From positions 1,860,001 through 1,924,000 of the forward strand of contig NC_017075.1 in the NCBI RefSeq assembly GCF_000284255.1: a stretch of 64,000 nucleotides of DNA, written 5' to 3'. Below the pieces are notes generated by a model. That model was not told the DNA's origin and did no database searches. It was given only the letters and a program-made list of their open reading frames with translations. Origin of the DNA: Rubrivivax gelatinosus IL144 (GTDB taxonomy: Bacteria; Pseudomonadota; Gammaproteobacteria; Burkholderiales; Burkholderiaceae_C). This document shows positions 1 through 9,325 of this stretch, one piece after another (within the stretch, counting starts at the first letter, position 1; the number at the start of each line of letters is the position of its first letter). The translations under genes were made by a program, and so were the position numbers.

Positions 1-2781
1 GAGCACTTGGCGGCAAATCGGGCGGTAGCGCTTGAAGCCGAAGGGGTGAAGAGAACTGAGCTGGCGCGCGCCGCGTCAGCCGCCGCGAGTGAGTCGGCCA
101 CTGCGAAGGCTGAGTTCGATGAGGCACACCTCCAGGCGCGACGCTTCGAGACGGGTAGGGCGGCCGATTGGGAGAAGCTCGTAGAGGAACTCCCGAGCCT
201 GAAGGCTCGCGTCCAGACGCTCGAGTCCCAAGTTGGCGCGGCAGAGGCTGTGCAATCCGAGGCGACCGCCAAGTACGCAAGGCTGCAGGAAGAGGCCAAG
301 ACCCGAACCAGCGAGCAGTGCCTTGCTCTGGAGCGCACCAAGGGTCCCCACCGCGAGCGATTGGCGGAAGCGCTCCGTCAGATTGCCGCCGCAGAGACGG
401 GTGCTCTGACGCTATGCGACGAGGTGGCTGTCGCCCGACGGCAAGAGCTGGACGACCAGATGGAGCCCCTGCAGGGGCAGCGCGGCACCTGGGAGACGCG
501 TCAGTCCAACCCCGCGGCCTCTGACGAAGCGCTTCGGGAGGTGCAGGAGGCTGAGACCCGGCTTGAGCGGCATCTGGGAGATGTCAATCAGGTCCAGCAG
601 GTGGCTGGCACAGCCCAGACCGAGCTTCAGGCAGCAAGTCACGCGTTCGAGCGCCAAGAGGCAGAGCTGCGCAAAGCGCGCTCTGACTTGGCTTCGGCCA
701 AAGCCCAGCATGCCGAAGCACTGGCGAGGCTCAACCCTCCAGAAGGGACGTTCCTGGCAGCCCTTCGGGCGCATCCAAGTGACGACTGGAAGCGCAATCT
801 CGCGAAGGTTGTCAACCCGGAGCTTCTCAGCCGAGATGACCTGGACGTCGCCGCGGTCGAAGATGCGGCGAACACTCTCTACGGCTGGAGGCTCAACACG
901 GGCGTTATCGGTGCGCCGGACTGGGCTGATGATGCGCTGGCGCGCCAGTCAGTCGAGACCGCCAGGGCAAGGGTGACCACGGCAGAAGCCAGGGTGGCGG
1001 AGCAAGAGGCTGAGCTTGCCAAGCGTGGCCGCAACCGTGACGACGCGACACTCAAGGTGCAGACGTCGCAGGCCCGGCTGGCCGTGCTTAAGAACCAGAC
1101 GGAAGAGCGCCGAAGTCAGCGCGACGCTGCCCGTCAGCGAGTCGATACGGAGAAGCGGAACGCCCGCGAGAGGGCTGCGGCCGAGCTGGCGAAGGTGCGG
1201 ACCGCCATTGACGAGTTCAAGAAGCAACTCAAGACGCTCGGCGTCGAACACGCCACCTCTCGCGCTGCCGTCAGGGCAGCACATGACAAACAGCGCGTCG
1301 ACGCCCAGCGGCTGTGCGACGAGGCCGTGGCCGCCATCGACGCCCAAGCGGCTCGACTCCAGCAAGAGCTTGAGGCGACGCTTCGCAGCCTCGCGGAGCA
1401 GCTGAACGAGCACCTCAACAGAGCGGGTGTTGATGTTCAGCGCCTCGACGGGCTGCGAACCGAGGTGAAGGGGCTGCGCAAGGGCATCCGCGAGCGGGAA
1501 GACAACCAGGCACTGGTGGAAGCCTGGAGGGTTTGGCTCAAAGCGGGCGGCGCAACGCGCGTTGAGACCCTTAAGGCGGCAGCAGCCAGGTCAGCTGAAG
1601 CTTCCCGGGTAGCGGCCGCAAAGGTCACCGAGTTCGAGCAAGCAGCCGAGAAGTTGGGCCGTGAGTACAACGCTACCGTGGCCTTGCATGAGCGTCGGCT
1701 GGGCGACGTCGCTGACGAAATCAAGGTCCTGCAGGAGATGGATGAGTCGTTCGGCGACTACCTGGCAAGCGGAACTTCCGTCATCGACCCGAACACCTCG
1801 GCTCGCGACCTGCGGTCTAAGGTGCGCACCGTCCGTACGGAAATTGACAAGCTCGAAGAGGCCATCAATCGACGGACCTCGACTCTGCGGCAGACCTTGA
1901 CCGCCAAGAACAGCCTGGTCAAGGAGTTGGTCGACACCAGCCTGGAACAGGCCAGCGGGGACGGCATCATCAGTCGCGCGACGGCGCTCTCCATTTGCTA
2001 CCGGCAGGTCGGGCCCCAGGTTGCGAACGACGTCAACCTCACCTTGCGCACGCTGCTGGCGAACATCGGTGCGTTCCAGAAAGCCATTCAGGCTTTCGAG
2101 CGTGAGGTGTCAGCTTTCAACCGTCGCCTGCAAGAGGGGCTCACCGAGGTCAAGTGCTTCGAGCGGGTCAAGGACCTGCGCCTGGACATCGTCACCAACT
2201 TTGAGGGCCTGGGGTTCTACAAGAAGCTCTCGCGCATGGAAGAAGTCGTTCGCCTGCACGCAAGCGAGGTCGGCAAGGACTACACGCGCGAACTCCCGCC
2301 GGACGAAACCGCCCGTGCTTTGGGTGACTTCATGAGTGTTATCGGCGCGGACGGCAACGTCGAGGTGAACCTCTCTCAGCACATCACGCTGAAGGGGAGC
2401 GTTTCCGACAACGGGCAGCACAAGGAGTTCAAGCGCGCCAGTGAGTTGGAGAACATTTCTTCGGAGGGCTTGACGTCGCTCGTCCTCATCACGCTGATGA
2501 CAGCTCTTCTCAACACGATCCGCGGGACGGAGCCGGTGCATGTGCCTTGGGTCACCGATGAAGTCGGCAAGTTCGACCCCAAGAACTTCCGCGCGCTGAT
2601 GCAGATGCTGCGGGACAACCGCATTGACGTGGTTACGGCCTCGCCGGAGCTCGGGCCGGCGCAACAAGCCATGTTTGCGCAGCGGTACCTGTTCGAGGAC
2701 CGAGGTCGGATTCGTGAGTACAGGCCTCTGGAGGCTCTCGTCGCTGCCGCAGCGACTGCTGCAGAGGAGGTCCAGCCATGA
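1..2781 (+). CDS. SMC-like ATPase, JetC/MksB-type (5' end outside window)
   Basis: The open frame runs in from the left edge, so the N-terminal ATPase part with Walker A is not visible. The 926 visible residues are almost all charged, Ala/Glu/Arg-rich coiled coil. They end in an ABC-type head half: a degenerate signature region (ISSEGLTSLVLITL) followed by a Walker B-like VPWVTDE. This is the layout of the SMC subunits of MukBEF, MksBEFG and Wadjet (JetC). The gene overlaps the next one by ATGA, which implies translational coupling, and the next three products fit KITE, kleisin and Toprim partners. The likely role is a DNA-loop-extruding motor of a plasmid or phage defence complex. DUF3584-type SMC-like proteins are an alternative family label. 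Confidence 0.8.
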   Translation, partial: EHLAANRAVALEAEGVKRTELARAASAAASESATAKAEFDEAHLQARRFETGRAADWEKLVEELPSLKARVQTLESQVGAAEAVQSEATAKYARLQEEAKTRTSEQCLALERTKGPHRERLAEALRQIAAAETGALTLCDEVAVARRQELDDQMEPLQGQRGTWETRQSNPAASDEALREVQEAETRLERHLGDVNQVQQVAGTAQTELQAASHAFERQEAELRKARSDLASAKAQHAEALARLNPPEGTFLAALRAHPSDDWKRNLAKVVNPELLSRDDLDVAAVEDAANTLYGWRLNTGVIGAPDWADDALARQSVETARARVTTAEARVAEQEAELAKRGRNRDDATLKVQTSQARLAVLKNQTEERRSQRDAARQRVDTEKRNARERAAAELAKVRTAIDEFKKQLKTLGVEHATSRAAVRAAHDKQRVDAQRLCDEAVAAIDAQAARLQQELEATLRSLAEQLNEHLNRAGVDVQRLDGLRTEVKGLRKGIREREDNQALVEAWRVWLKAGGATRVETLKAAAARSAEASRVAAAKVTEFEQAAEKLGREYNATVALHERRLGDVADEIKVLQEMDESFGDYLASGTSVIDPNTSARDLRSKVRTVRTEIDKLEEAINRRTSTLRQTLTAKNSLVKELVDTSLEQASGDGIISRATALSICYRQVGPQVANDVNLTLRTLLANIGAFQKAIQAFEREVSAFNRRLQEGLTEVKCFERVKDLRLDIVTNFEGLGFYKKLSRMEEVVRLHASEVGKDYTRELPPDETARALGDFMSVIGADGNVEVNLSQHITLKGSVSDNGQHKEFKRASELENISSEGLTSLVLITLMTALLNTIRGTEPVHVPWVTDEVGKFDPKNFRALMQMLRDNRIDVVTASPELGPAQQAMFAQRYLFEDRGRIREYRPLEALVAAAATAAEEVQP

Positions 2782-3443
2782 ACTCACGTGTCCTGAAGCT
2801 GTTGCTCGCCGGCGAGTACATCTGCTCGGTTCGCTATCGCGATGAGTTCAGCCTTCTTGATGACGATGACGAACAAGAGGCCGTGAACACCTGGCTCGAG
2901 AGCCTGAACATGAGACTCGCCAGGCTCGGGGAAGACGGTGCATTTTTTATGGCACCGGCGTACATCGGGGTGAAGGAAATCACCCAGGTCAAGAACGAGC
3001 TGCTCAAGTTCCGTGACGAGTATGGGCCGGCCGTCCTGCTGCTTGACTTCATTCGGCAAACCGATGCGGGTAGCGTCTTCCTGAGTCCCGGCGAGTACAT
3101 CGCGCTGTACCAGCTTGACGCCGCGGTGTCGCAATCGACGATGATGGAGACCCAACTCAAGAGCCTCCTGAGCGTCATCAGCAACGCCTCGCAGCGAAAC
3201 ACCAATCACGAGAACCTGCGGCGACTCTTGGACCAGTTGGTCAAGGACGGGTACGCCATCCTGGTCAACAAGGACTCGGGCACCTACCAGGTCACTGGCA
3301 AGATTGAGCAGCTGTACGCAGTACTTCAGTTCTTGGACGAGAACAAGGTCATCCCCGACACCGAGGTCGATGACCGCGAAGCGGACGAGGCGGGCGAGGA
3401 CCTCGTCGACGCTGCCCAGGCAGACGAGGGGACGGCAACGTGA
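2778..3443 (+). CDS. JetB/MksE-like (KITE-type) subunit
   Basis: This 221-residue protein has the size, opening motif (LKLLLAGEYICS) and alpha/beta winged-helix feel of MksE/JetB subunits, which bind the kleisin in bacterial SMC complexes. The C-terminal 30 residues are strongly acidic (many Asp and Glu). It starts with an ATG inside the ATGA overlap with the SMC gene and ends in a GTGA overlap with the next gene. Such coupling is expected for subunits made in fixed ratio. The assignment rests mainly on position next to the SMC gene and on general fold features, because KITE proteins are poorly conserved. Confidence 0.6.
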   Translation: MNSRVLKLLLAGEYICSVRYRDEFSLLDDDDEQEAVNTWLESLNMRLARLGEDGAFFMAPAYIGVKEITQVKNELLKFRDEYGPAVLLLDFIRQTDAGSVFLSPGEYIALYQLDAAVSQSTMMETQLKSLLSVISNASQRNTNHENLRRLLDQLVKDGYAILVNKDSGTYQVTGKIEQLYAVLQFLDENKVIPDTEVDDREADEAGEDLVDAAQADEGTAT

Positions 3444-4675
3444 GCGAGCGTGGCGACCAGGTTCAGAAGCTGCTGGCAAGCCTTGCCAAGCACGCGGACC
3501 TCATCGCCGAGGCATTCGACGGAGCCGTCTCCGGCGGGGACAAGCAGCGGAACGCCGGGATTGAAGCGCTGTTCGGGCTGGGCGTCCTCAAGCCTTACGA
3601 CGAGGACAGCTACCGGCTGAATCCTCGCCTGCGCGAGTTCTTCGCTGACTACTTCTCAAGCTACCACGCCTTCCAGGCGCTGCGCAGAGTGTCAGGCACG
3701 ATGCAGCAAGCGCAGGAGCAATGGCGAGAACTGCGTCGGCTCAAGAGGCTCGGTGCTTCGAAAGACGTCGCCCGCCTCTACGCGGCCTTCGATGAGTCCA
3801 TCGTGGAGATGGCGTACTCCATCGAGCACAACCTCGCCATGCTGCACTCGCTGCTGTCGACCCAGTACGGCAACGTCGATGACCTGAGCTCGAAGCTGCG
3901 GCAGAACCGCTACTACTCCAAGCAGGTCACGCAGTTCCTTCGCGACGTCAAGGGCATCGACGCGTTTGTGGAGCAAATCGCTGAAGAAGCCGTTGCTTCA
4001 GGGATGACCGATGTCAGGCACTTGGTCACCCGACGGCTCGGGGCACGATGCCTGAACTGGACCTCGCAAATCAAAGACGCGCAGGCCGTCATCAGCAAGC
4101 GGCTGTTCGAGGCCAAACTGATGGAGGACCGCCTAAAGCGGCTGTCGCGCTTCGCGCTATGGCTGACGCGCCACAAGACGGCTGACGGCTGGGACCTCGC
4201 CGTTGAGAACAGCGCCAGCGAAGCTCTCTTCAGGCCGGAGTGCATCGAGCTTCGACCGCAGCCAGACGTCGCAGACACCGACCCCTCTGCCTGGGACAAC
4301 CTCCTCGTTGCGGTTTCCAAACTTCCGCCCAAGAAGGCCCCGCCTGCGCCGAAGGCTGAGGAGGGTCCACAGCTCCTGCTCGAGGACGAAGCCAACGAGG
4401 TGGTGGAGGTCGTTGACCCAGCGCGAAAGGCGCTGCGGGAGCTTGTGGCCCACGCATCCCAGTTGGACGCGCCAATCTCGTTGCTGCATTGGAAGCGAGC
4501 GAGGCCTGAGCTGGCCGATGTGAGCGACGAAGCGTGGCTGATGTTCTCCTGCTTGCAGCTCAAGGGCGGCGGGATGCGGCTGAGCTTCGTCGAGCAGCCT
4601 GTGCTTGACCCGTTCCCCGTCAACGAGGCGTTCTACGACGTCGAGGTTCGAAGACCGTTGCATGAGGCTGCCTGA
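3440..4675 (+). CDS. JetA/MksF-like kleisin-type subunit
   Basis: This is a 411-residue protein. An N-terminal winged-helix-like part (about 1-75, ending RLNPRLREFFADYFSSYHAF) is followed by a long helical middle (80-240). A Pro/Ala/Lys-rich linker near 295-310 leads to a further C-terminal domain. This matches the MukF/MksF/JetA plan of an N-terminal winged helix, helical bundle and linker that bridges the SMC heads. The start is a GTG within the overlap with the KITE-like gene. The stop overlaps the next ATG as TGATG. The family call is by architecture and context. Confidence 0.6.
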   Translation: MSERGDQVQKLLASLAKHADLIAEAFDGAVSGGDKQRNAGIEALFGLGVLKPYDEDSYRLNPRLREFFADYFSSYHAFQALRRVSGTMQQAQEQWRELRRLKRLGASKDVARLYAAFDESIVEMAYSIEHNLAMLHSLLSTQYGNVDDLSSKLRQNRYYSKQVTQFLRDVKGIDAFVEQIAEEAVASGMTDVRHLVTRRLGARCLNWTSQIKDAQAVISKRLFEAKLMEDRLKRLSRFALWLTRHKTADGWDLAVENSASEALFRPECIELRPQPDVADTDPSAWDNLLVAVSKLPPKKAPPAPKAEEGPQLLLEDEANEVVEVVDPARKALRELVAHASQLDAPISLLHWKRARPELADVSDEAWLMFSCLQLKGGGMRLSFVEQPVLDPFPVNEAFYDVEVRRPLHEAA

Positions 4676-5520
4676 TGACGTTCACATCGCAGCAGATTCA
4701 GTTCCTCCAGCGCCTAGTCAGCGAGCGACCCAGTCAGCGGCGCGTGGGTGACGTGTCGCGGCACTTGAGCGAGCACTACAGCCTTGGAACGATGGTCGGA
4801 CGCCAAGTGGAGTACCGCGACGAACACTTGCGGATGGCTGAAGCGCTCCTTCGAACCCACGACCTTCCGGTGAGTCCGATGGCTCCCTCCGCGACCCGTG
4901 CCGATGTGGCGGCGTTCGGGGGGGTGTCCGAGAAGGCGCTGAGCGCTGCACCCCACGCCGGGTCCATCGGCGTGAAGTGCGTTGGCTCGTGCACGCTGGA
5001 CGGATTACCACTCCGCACGCCGGATGGCACATACCTGGTCGTGACTCCGGAAGTCGCGCGCCGCATCAGGTGTGACCGACTCATGCTGGTGGAGAACCTA
5101 GAGACGTTTCGACAGCTCGAGCGATACGGCTGGATTGACTACCTCGGGTGTTCGGTGCTTGTCATCTATCGAGGGGACTCCGTGCTGTCTACCGGTGAGG
5201 CTCTCCAACTGCTGCGGGTCAGGCGGGAGCCCGTCTGGGCGTTTGTCGATTTCGACCCGGCGGGTCTGGTCATCGCGAACGCGTTGCCAACGGAACGCCT
5301 TGAAAGAATCGTTCTTCCCGAGCAGGCGTGGCTTCGCAAGGCAGCGAACACCTCTCGCGGTCGCCAACTGTTCGAGGAGCAAGAGGCTAAAGCACGTCCA
5401 GGCCTAGAGCGCGCTGTTCATCCGGAAGTACGTAGGGCTTGGGCTGAATTGACCGAGCTGCGCAGTGGCGTGACCCAGGAGCGGATGCTGTCCATTCGGG
5501 GGGAGGCGAAGACCGAATGA
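4675..5520 (+). CDS. Toprim-domain protein, JetD/MksG-like nuclease
   Basis: This is a 281-residue protein with clear Toprim motifs: Glu140 in LMLVENLETF, then Asp192 and Asp194 in AFVDFDPAGL. The same motif pair occurs in JetD/MksG, the DNA-cleaving subunit of Wadjet-type SMC systems, where Toprim acidic residues bind Mg2+. The N-terminal 60 residues look like a small DNA-binding helical region. It is short for a JetD, which is usually nearer 400 residues and carries an arm domain. Start ATG overlaps the kleisin-like stop. It is the last of the four SMC-complex genes. Confidence 0.7.
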   Translation: MTFTSQQIQFLQRLVSERPSQRRVGDVSRHLSEHYSLGTMVGRQVEYRDEHLRMAEALLRTHDLPVSPMAPSATRADVAAFGGVSEKALSAAPHAGSIGVKCVGSCTLDGLPLRTPDGTYLVVTPEVARRIRCDRLMLVENLETFRQLERYGWIDYLGCSVLVIYRGDSVLSTGEALQLLRVRREPVWAFVDFDPAGLVIANALPTERLERIVLPEQAWLRKAANTSRGRQLFEEQEAKARPGLERAVHPEVRRAWAELTELRSGVTQERMLSIRGEAKTE

Positions 5521-5595
5521 GCGCTGGCTGCTAACTGGCGGCGCTATTCTGTGCGTACTGCCCCGGCAGAGGAGCGACCAAGGGAGGCTGAGACT

Positions 5596-8001
5596 GTGGG
5601 TAAGAAGAAGAGCTCTAACACGAGCAGCGGTGTTGTCATCCTGTTGATTGGCGCAGTGGCGCTGATTGCAGCCATTCCCAAAGAGGTCTGGATTGGTGCG
5701 GCCTTGCTCGCTGGGGTCGGCATCGCCGTCTACCTCTACTCCAAGTCAAAGAGCTATCGGTCGCCTGCAGTCGATGAACGTCCCTCTGCGCTCGAGTCGC
5801 GCCCCGCGACCAGGCCTGAAGTGGCGCCCCAGAGGGTCGCCGCGCATACGATTGCTCGCTTCAGTGAGGTTGACGAGCCCGTCAGCACCGGCGCAGGGCA
5901 AGGCCGGGTCTCTGCCTTCCGCATCCCGGCAGCTCCCAAGGGGTTCGGTCAAGCATCCTGGGTTCCTCCTGGGCAGTCCGTTGACGTCGGTGGTGTGACC
6001 ATCCCGGGTGGAATGGTCTACGTCGGCACAAAGCTGCAGACGCCTGCTGGTGCCAACGACCCCTGTCTCATCGACCCGTCGAAGTCGGTCGCTCGGCAGG
6101 GCGACTACACCGAGCGGCAAATGGGTTACTGGCCCAGCTACTCGGAGATTTCCGGTGGGGCACGCCGGGCCTACCTGAACTGGTTGGCAGGCGGGCGCAA
6201 GGGCCCAGAAGCGGACATCGGCTACGTCTTCCTGTTCTTCTACGGCCTGGAGCGCCGTGCCATCATCGACGCGACGAAGGACGAGGCCGCTCGTGCGGAC
6301 TGGCCCGCAATCGCCGCTGAGCTCCGCCGCCTTCTCGGCATCTACGGTGACAAGTCTGGGTCGTTTCGCGGCTACGCAGCAGCATTGCTCGACTGGGTCG
6401 CCCTTGCAGAGCACCCGGTGCGCCTCTACGAGAAGCCCGTCCTCTCTTTCCCCAAGACCTACGAGCTTCCACTTTACGTACGGCTGGCGTTAGGTCAGGC
6501 CGCAGTGGACGGCGCGCCAGTTCCTGTTCACCTCGCACTTGCCTGGGCTCGACTCGAGCCGAACATCTATCTTCGGACGCCGGCCACTCGGTGCGCGGCT
6601 GAGTTTGAACAGCTCTTCGCCGCCAAGTACGCTGAGGCCTTCGGCGCCGGCATGGTCATGCCGCGCAATCGCACCAAGCTCAAGCTCGTCTACCGACCGG
6701 CCTCTGCAGGCTTCCGCGGGTACGACGAGTTCAAGCTCACGTTCCGCGAGACGCCTGACGTGACAGTGCTGACCGCTCCCGTGAAGAAGCTTCAGGAGGT
6801 GGTCGAAGCAGCAACGAAGCCGTTGGAGCCATTCAGTCGGCTGGTCGGCAAGAGTCCCGAAGCCAAGGACTCCCTCGAGGCGTTGCTGCAACTACCAGCG
6901 CCACTCTGGCCTGACAGGGCCAAGAAGACGCTACAGGACCTCAAGACGAGCATGGGCGACGGCATGGTTGCGATGCCATTCCAGGACTTGCTGAGCTCTC
7001 TTGGGGCCAAGACGGCGTTCACCAAGGACAAGACCATCTCGCTTGCCCGAACGCTCGAATCCGCGAACGTGGGCCTCGAGCCCGATGTACTTGCTGGGGC
7101 CAAGGCGCCGAAGCCTGAAGATAAGGTTGTTCTGTTTGCTCTGCCACCGGCTGAGCCGCAGTCTCGCGTGAATGGGCCGTATCTCGCGGCTGCGCTGACG
7201 TTGCAGCTAGCCTCAGCTGTGGCCTCGGCCGACGGCGATTTCGGCACCAAGGAGATGAGCCACCTGCGCGAGACTGTGCTGTCGTGGAACCACCTCACAC
7301 CCAGCCAAACGCGCCGTCTCCTGGCGCACTTGCGGCTGTTGATGCAGGCTCCGGCATCGTTGACCTCCCTGAAGAAGAAGCTCGAGCCGCTTAACTTGTC
7401 CATCAAGGAGACGATTGCCGCGTTCATGGCAACGGTCGCGCAGTCAGACGGCGTTGTGGCCCCGGCCGAAGTCAAGATGCTGGAGAAGGCCTACAAGGCC
7501 CTCGGTGTGGACGCGAAGAAGGTGTTCTCCGATGTTCACGCGGTCGCAGCTGGCGTGACACCGACCGCCGCAACGGTAGCCAAGGTCGAAGAGTCGGGCT
7601 TCAAGCTCGACCCGACTCGGGTCGCTGCGCTCCAGAGGGATACCGAAAAGGTGTCGGCGTTGCTCGCCAACATCTTCACCGAGGCACAGGAGCGCGGGGA
7701 GGAGACAGCGGCTGAATCCGTGGAGGAGGAACCGGGCACCGAGCCGACGGAGTCGACTGAGGTGGCTAAGGGCCTCCTTGGTCTGGATGAAGCTCACTCG
7801 GCGCTCGCCCGGATGATGCTGTCACGCCCGCAATGGAGTCGGGAAGAGCTGCTTGACGTTGCGGCGGACCTCGACTTGATGCTCGACGGGGCGCTCGAAC
7901 ACATCAACGACGCCGCGTTCGATACACACGACATGGCCCTGTTCGAGGGCGACGACCCCGTGACGGTGAACGCTGAGATTGTGGAGAAGGTGGAAGCATG
8001 A
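5596..8001 (+). CDS. Membrane-anchored TerB_N-TerB-TerB_C protein
   Basis: The GTG at 5596 is chosen over the GTG at 5551. An excellent AGGGAGG lies 8 bases upstream, and the protein then opens with a Lys-rich stub and two hydrophobic segments (about 12-30 and 33-50), so the product is probably held at the inner membrane. Then follow a TerB_N-like region (about 150-380, with GYWPSYSEISGGARRAYLNWLAGGR), a TerB-like acidic helical domain with two Asp-Gly turns (SADGD, QSDGV; about 525-640), and a TerB_C-like end (about 690-800). TerB domains bind metal ions. TerB_N/TerB_C proteins are known to occur with DNA-processing genes rather than only in tellurite resistance. It overlaps the next gene by ATGA. 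Confidence 0.8.
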   Translation: MGKKKSSNTSSGVVILLIGAVALIAAIPKEVWIGAALLAGVGIAVYLYSKSKSYRSPAVDERPSALESRPATRPEVAPQRVAAHTIARFSEVDEPVSTGAGQGRVSAFRIPAAPKGFGQASWVPPGQSVDVGGVTIPGGMVYVGTKLQTPAGANDPCLIDPSKSVARQGDYTERQMGYWPSYSEISGGARRAYLNWLAGGRKGPEADIGYVFLFFYGLERRAIIDATKDEAARADWPAIAAELRRLLGIYGDKSGSFRGYAAALLDWVALAEHPVRLYEKPVLSFPKTYELPLYVRLALGQAAVDGAPVPVHLALAWARLEPNIYLRTPATRCAAEFEQLFAAKYAEAFGAGMVMPRNRTKLKLVYRPASAGFRGYDEFKLTFRETPDVTVLTAPVKKLQEVVEAATKPLEPFSRLVGKSPEAKDSLEALLQLPAPLWPDRAKKTLQDLKTSMGDGMVAMPFQDLLSSLGAKTAFTKDKTISLARTLESANVGLEPDVLAGAKAPKPEDKVVLFALPPAEPQSRVNGPYLAAALTLQLASAVASADGDFGTKEMSHLRETVLSWNHLTPSQTRRLLAHLRLLMQAPASLTSLKKKLEPLNLSIKETIAAFMATVAQSDGVVAPAEVKMLEKAYKALGVDAKKVFSDVHAVAAGVTPTAATVAKVEESGFKLDPTRVAALQRDTEKVSALLANIFTEAQERGEETAAESVEEEPGTEPTESTEVAKGLLGLDEAHSALARMMLSRPQWSREELLDVAADLDLMLDGALEHINDAAFDTHDMALFEGDDPVTVNAEIVEKVEA

Positions 8002-9302
8002 CGACGACGATTCGCCCCAAAGACCGCGACGCTGTCATCCAGTCGCTGCGCGCCGGTGTCGTGCCCCGCATGGGGCAGCACCTAGTACAGGTAGGCCGCA
8101 CCCGGGAAATCGAGACGCTTGTCAGCGACATTGAACGCATCGCCGACGGTGGGTCGGCCTTCCGAGTCGTCATCGGCGAGTACGGTGCCGGCAAGACGTT
8201 CTTCCTCAACCTCGTGCGAGCGGTGGGGATGGAGAAGAAGCTTGTCGTCGCGAGTGCTGACCTCAATCCGGACCGGCGGCTGCATGCCAGCGGAGGCCAA
8301 GCCCGTTCGCTGTACGCAGAGCTGATGCGCAACCTCTCGACGCGCACGAAGCCAGATGGCGGCGCCTTGAGCGGCATCGTCGAGAAGTTCATCGCCACGG
8401 CCAAGTCCGAGGCGAAGGGCTCCGGCCAGACCACTGAGGCCGTGCTGCGCCAAAAGCTGGACCAACTGACCGAACTGGTGAACGGCTACGACTTCGCCGA
8501 CGTCATCGCGGCGTACTGCCGCGGCTTCGAGGAGGGCAACGAGCAGCTGAAGTCGGATGCAGTCCGCTGGCTGCGCGGTGAGTTCTCGACCAAAACAGAC
8601 GCCAGGCAGGCGCTGGGCGTGCGGACCATCGTCGACGACGCAGCCGTGTACGACCAGTTGAAGCTGATGGCGCGATTTATCCGCCTTGCCGGGTTCTCCG
8701 GGCTCCTCGTGAGCCTGGACGAGCTTGTGAACCTCTACAAGCTCGCAAACACGCAGGCACGCAACTCCAACTACGAGCAGATTCTCCGCATCCTGAACGA
8801 CTCTCTGCAGGGAACCACAGTGGGTCTGGGCTTCGTGCTCGGCGGAACGCCAGAGTTCTTGCTCGACACTCGACGGGGCCTCTACAGCTACCCGGCGCTC
8901 CAGAGTCGACTCGCGCAGAACACATTCGCAACCAACGGCCTGGTGGACTTCAGCGGGCCGGTGGTGCGACTTTCGAGTCTCACGCCGGAGGACTTCTATG
9001 TCCTCTTGCAGAAGATTCGCGGGGTGTATGCCTTCGGTGACCCCACCAAGCACCTGTTGCCCGACAACGGGGTGATGAGCTTCATGGAGCACTGCTCCAA
9101 GCGCGTCGGCGACGCCTACTTCCGCACGCCGCGTACGACCATCACTGCCTTCATCAATCTGCTGGCGGTGCTGGAGCAGAACCCTGGTGCAGCCTGGCAA
9201 GACTTGCTTGGCGGCATTGATGTCGCTGCCGATACGGGCGGCGCTGGCGACCAGGCGGTTGAGGCAGAAGACGGCGACGAGTTCAGCTCGTTCAAGATGT
9301 GA
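7998..9302 (+). CDS. BrxD-like P-loop ATPase (DUF2791 family)
   Basis: This 434-residue ATPase has Walker A at 60-67 (GEYGAGKT) and a Walker B-like LLVSLDEL. It also has the strongly conserved family segments RAGVVPRMGQHLVQVGR and GGQARSLYAEL. It closely resembles BrxD, the ATPase of type 2 BREX, but no pglX, pglZ or other BREX core gene is present here. BrxD-like ATPases typically pair with an Lhr-like helicase, as in the next gene. The ATGA overlap with the TerB gene argues that the two products work together. Confidence 0.85.
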   Translation: MTTTIRPKDRDAVIQSLRAGVVPRMGQHLVQVGRTREIETLVSDIERIADGGSAFRVVIGEYGAGKTFFLNLVRAVGMEKKLVVASADLNPDRRLHASGGQARSLYAELMRNLSTRTKPDGGALSGIVEKFIATAKSEAKGSGQTTEAVLRQKLDQLTELVNGYDFADVIAAYCRGFEEGNEQLKSDAVRWLRGEFSTKTDARQALGVRTIVDDAAVYDQLKLMARFIRLAGFSGLLVSLDELVNLYKLANTQARNSNYEQILRILNDSLQGTTVGLGFVLGGTPEFLLDTRRGLYSYPALQSRLAQNTFATNGLVDFSGPVVRLSSLTPEDFYVLLQKIRGVYAFGDPTKHLLPDNGVMSFMEHCSKRVGDAYFRTPRTTITAFINLLAVLEQNPGAAWQDLLGGIDVAADTGGAGDQAVEAEDGDEFSSFKM

Positions 9303-9325
9303 GCCTGGATCGAAGGAAGCGGTAG

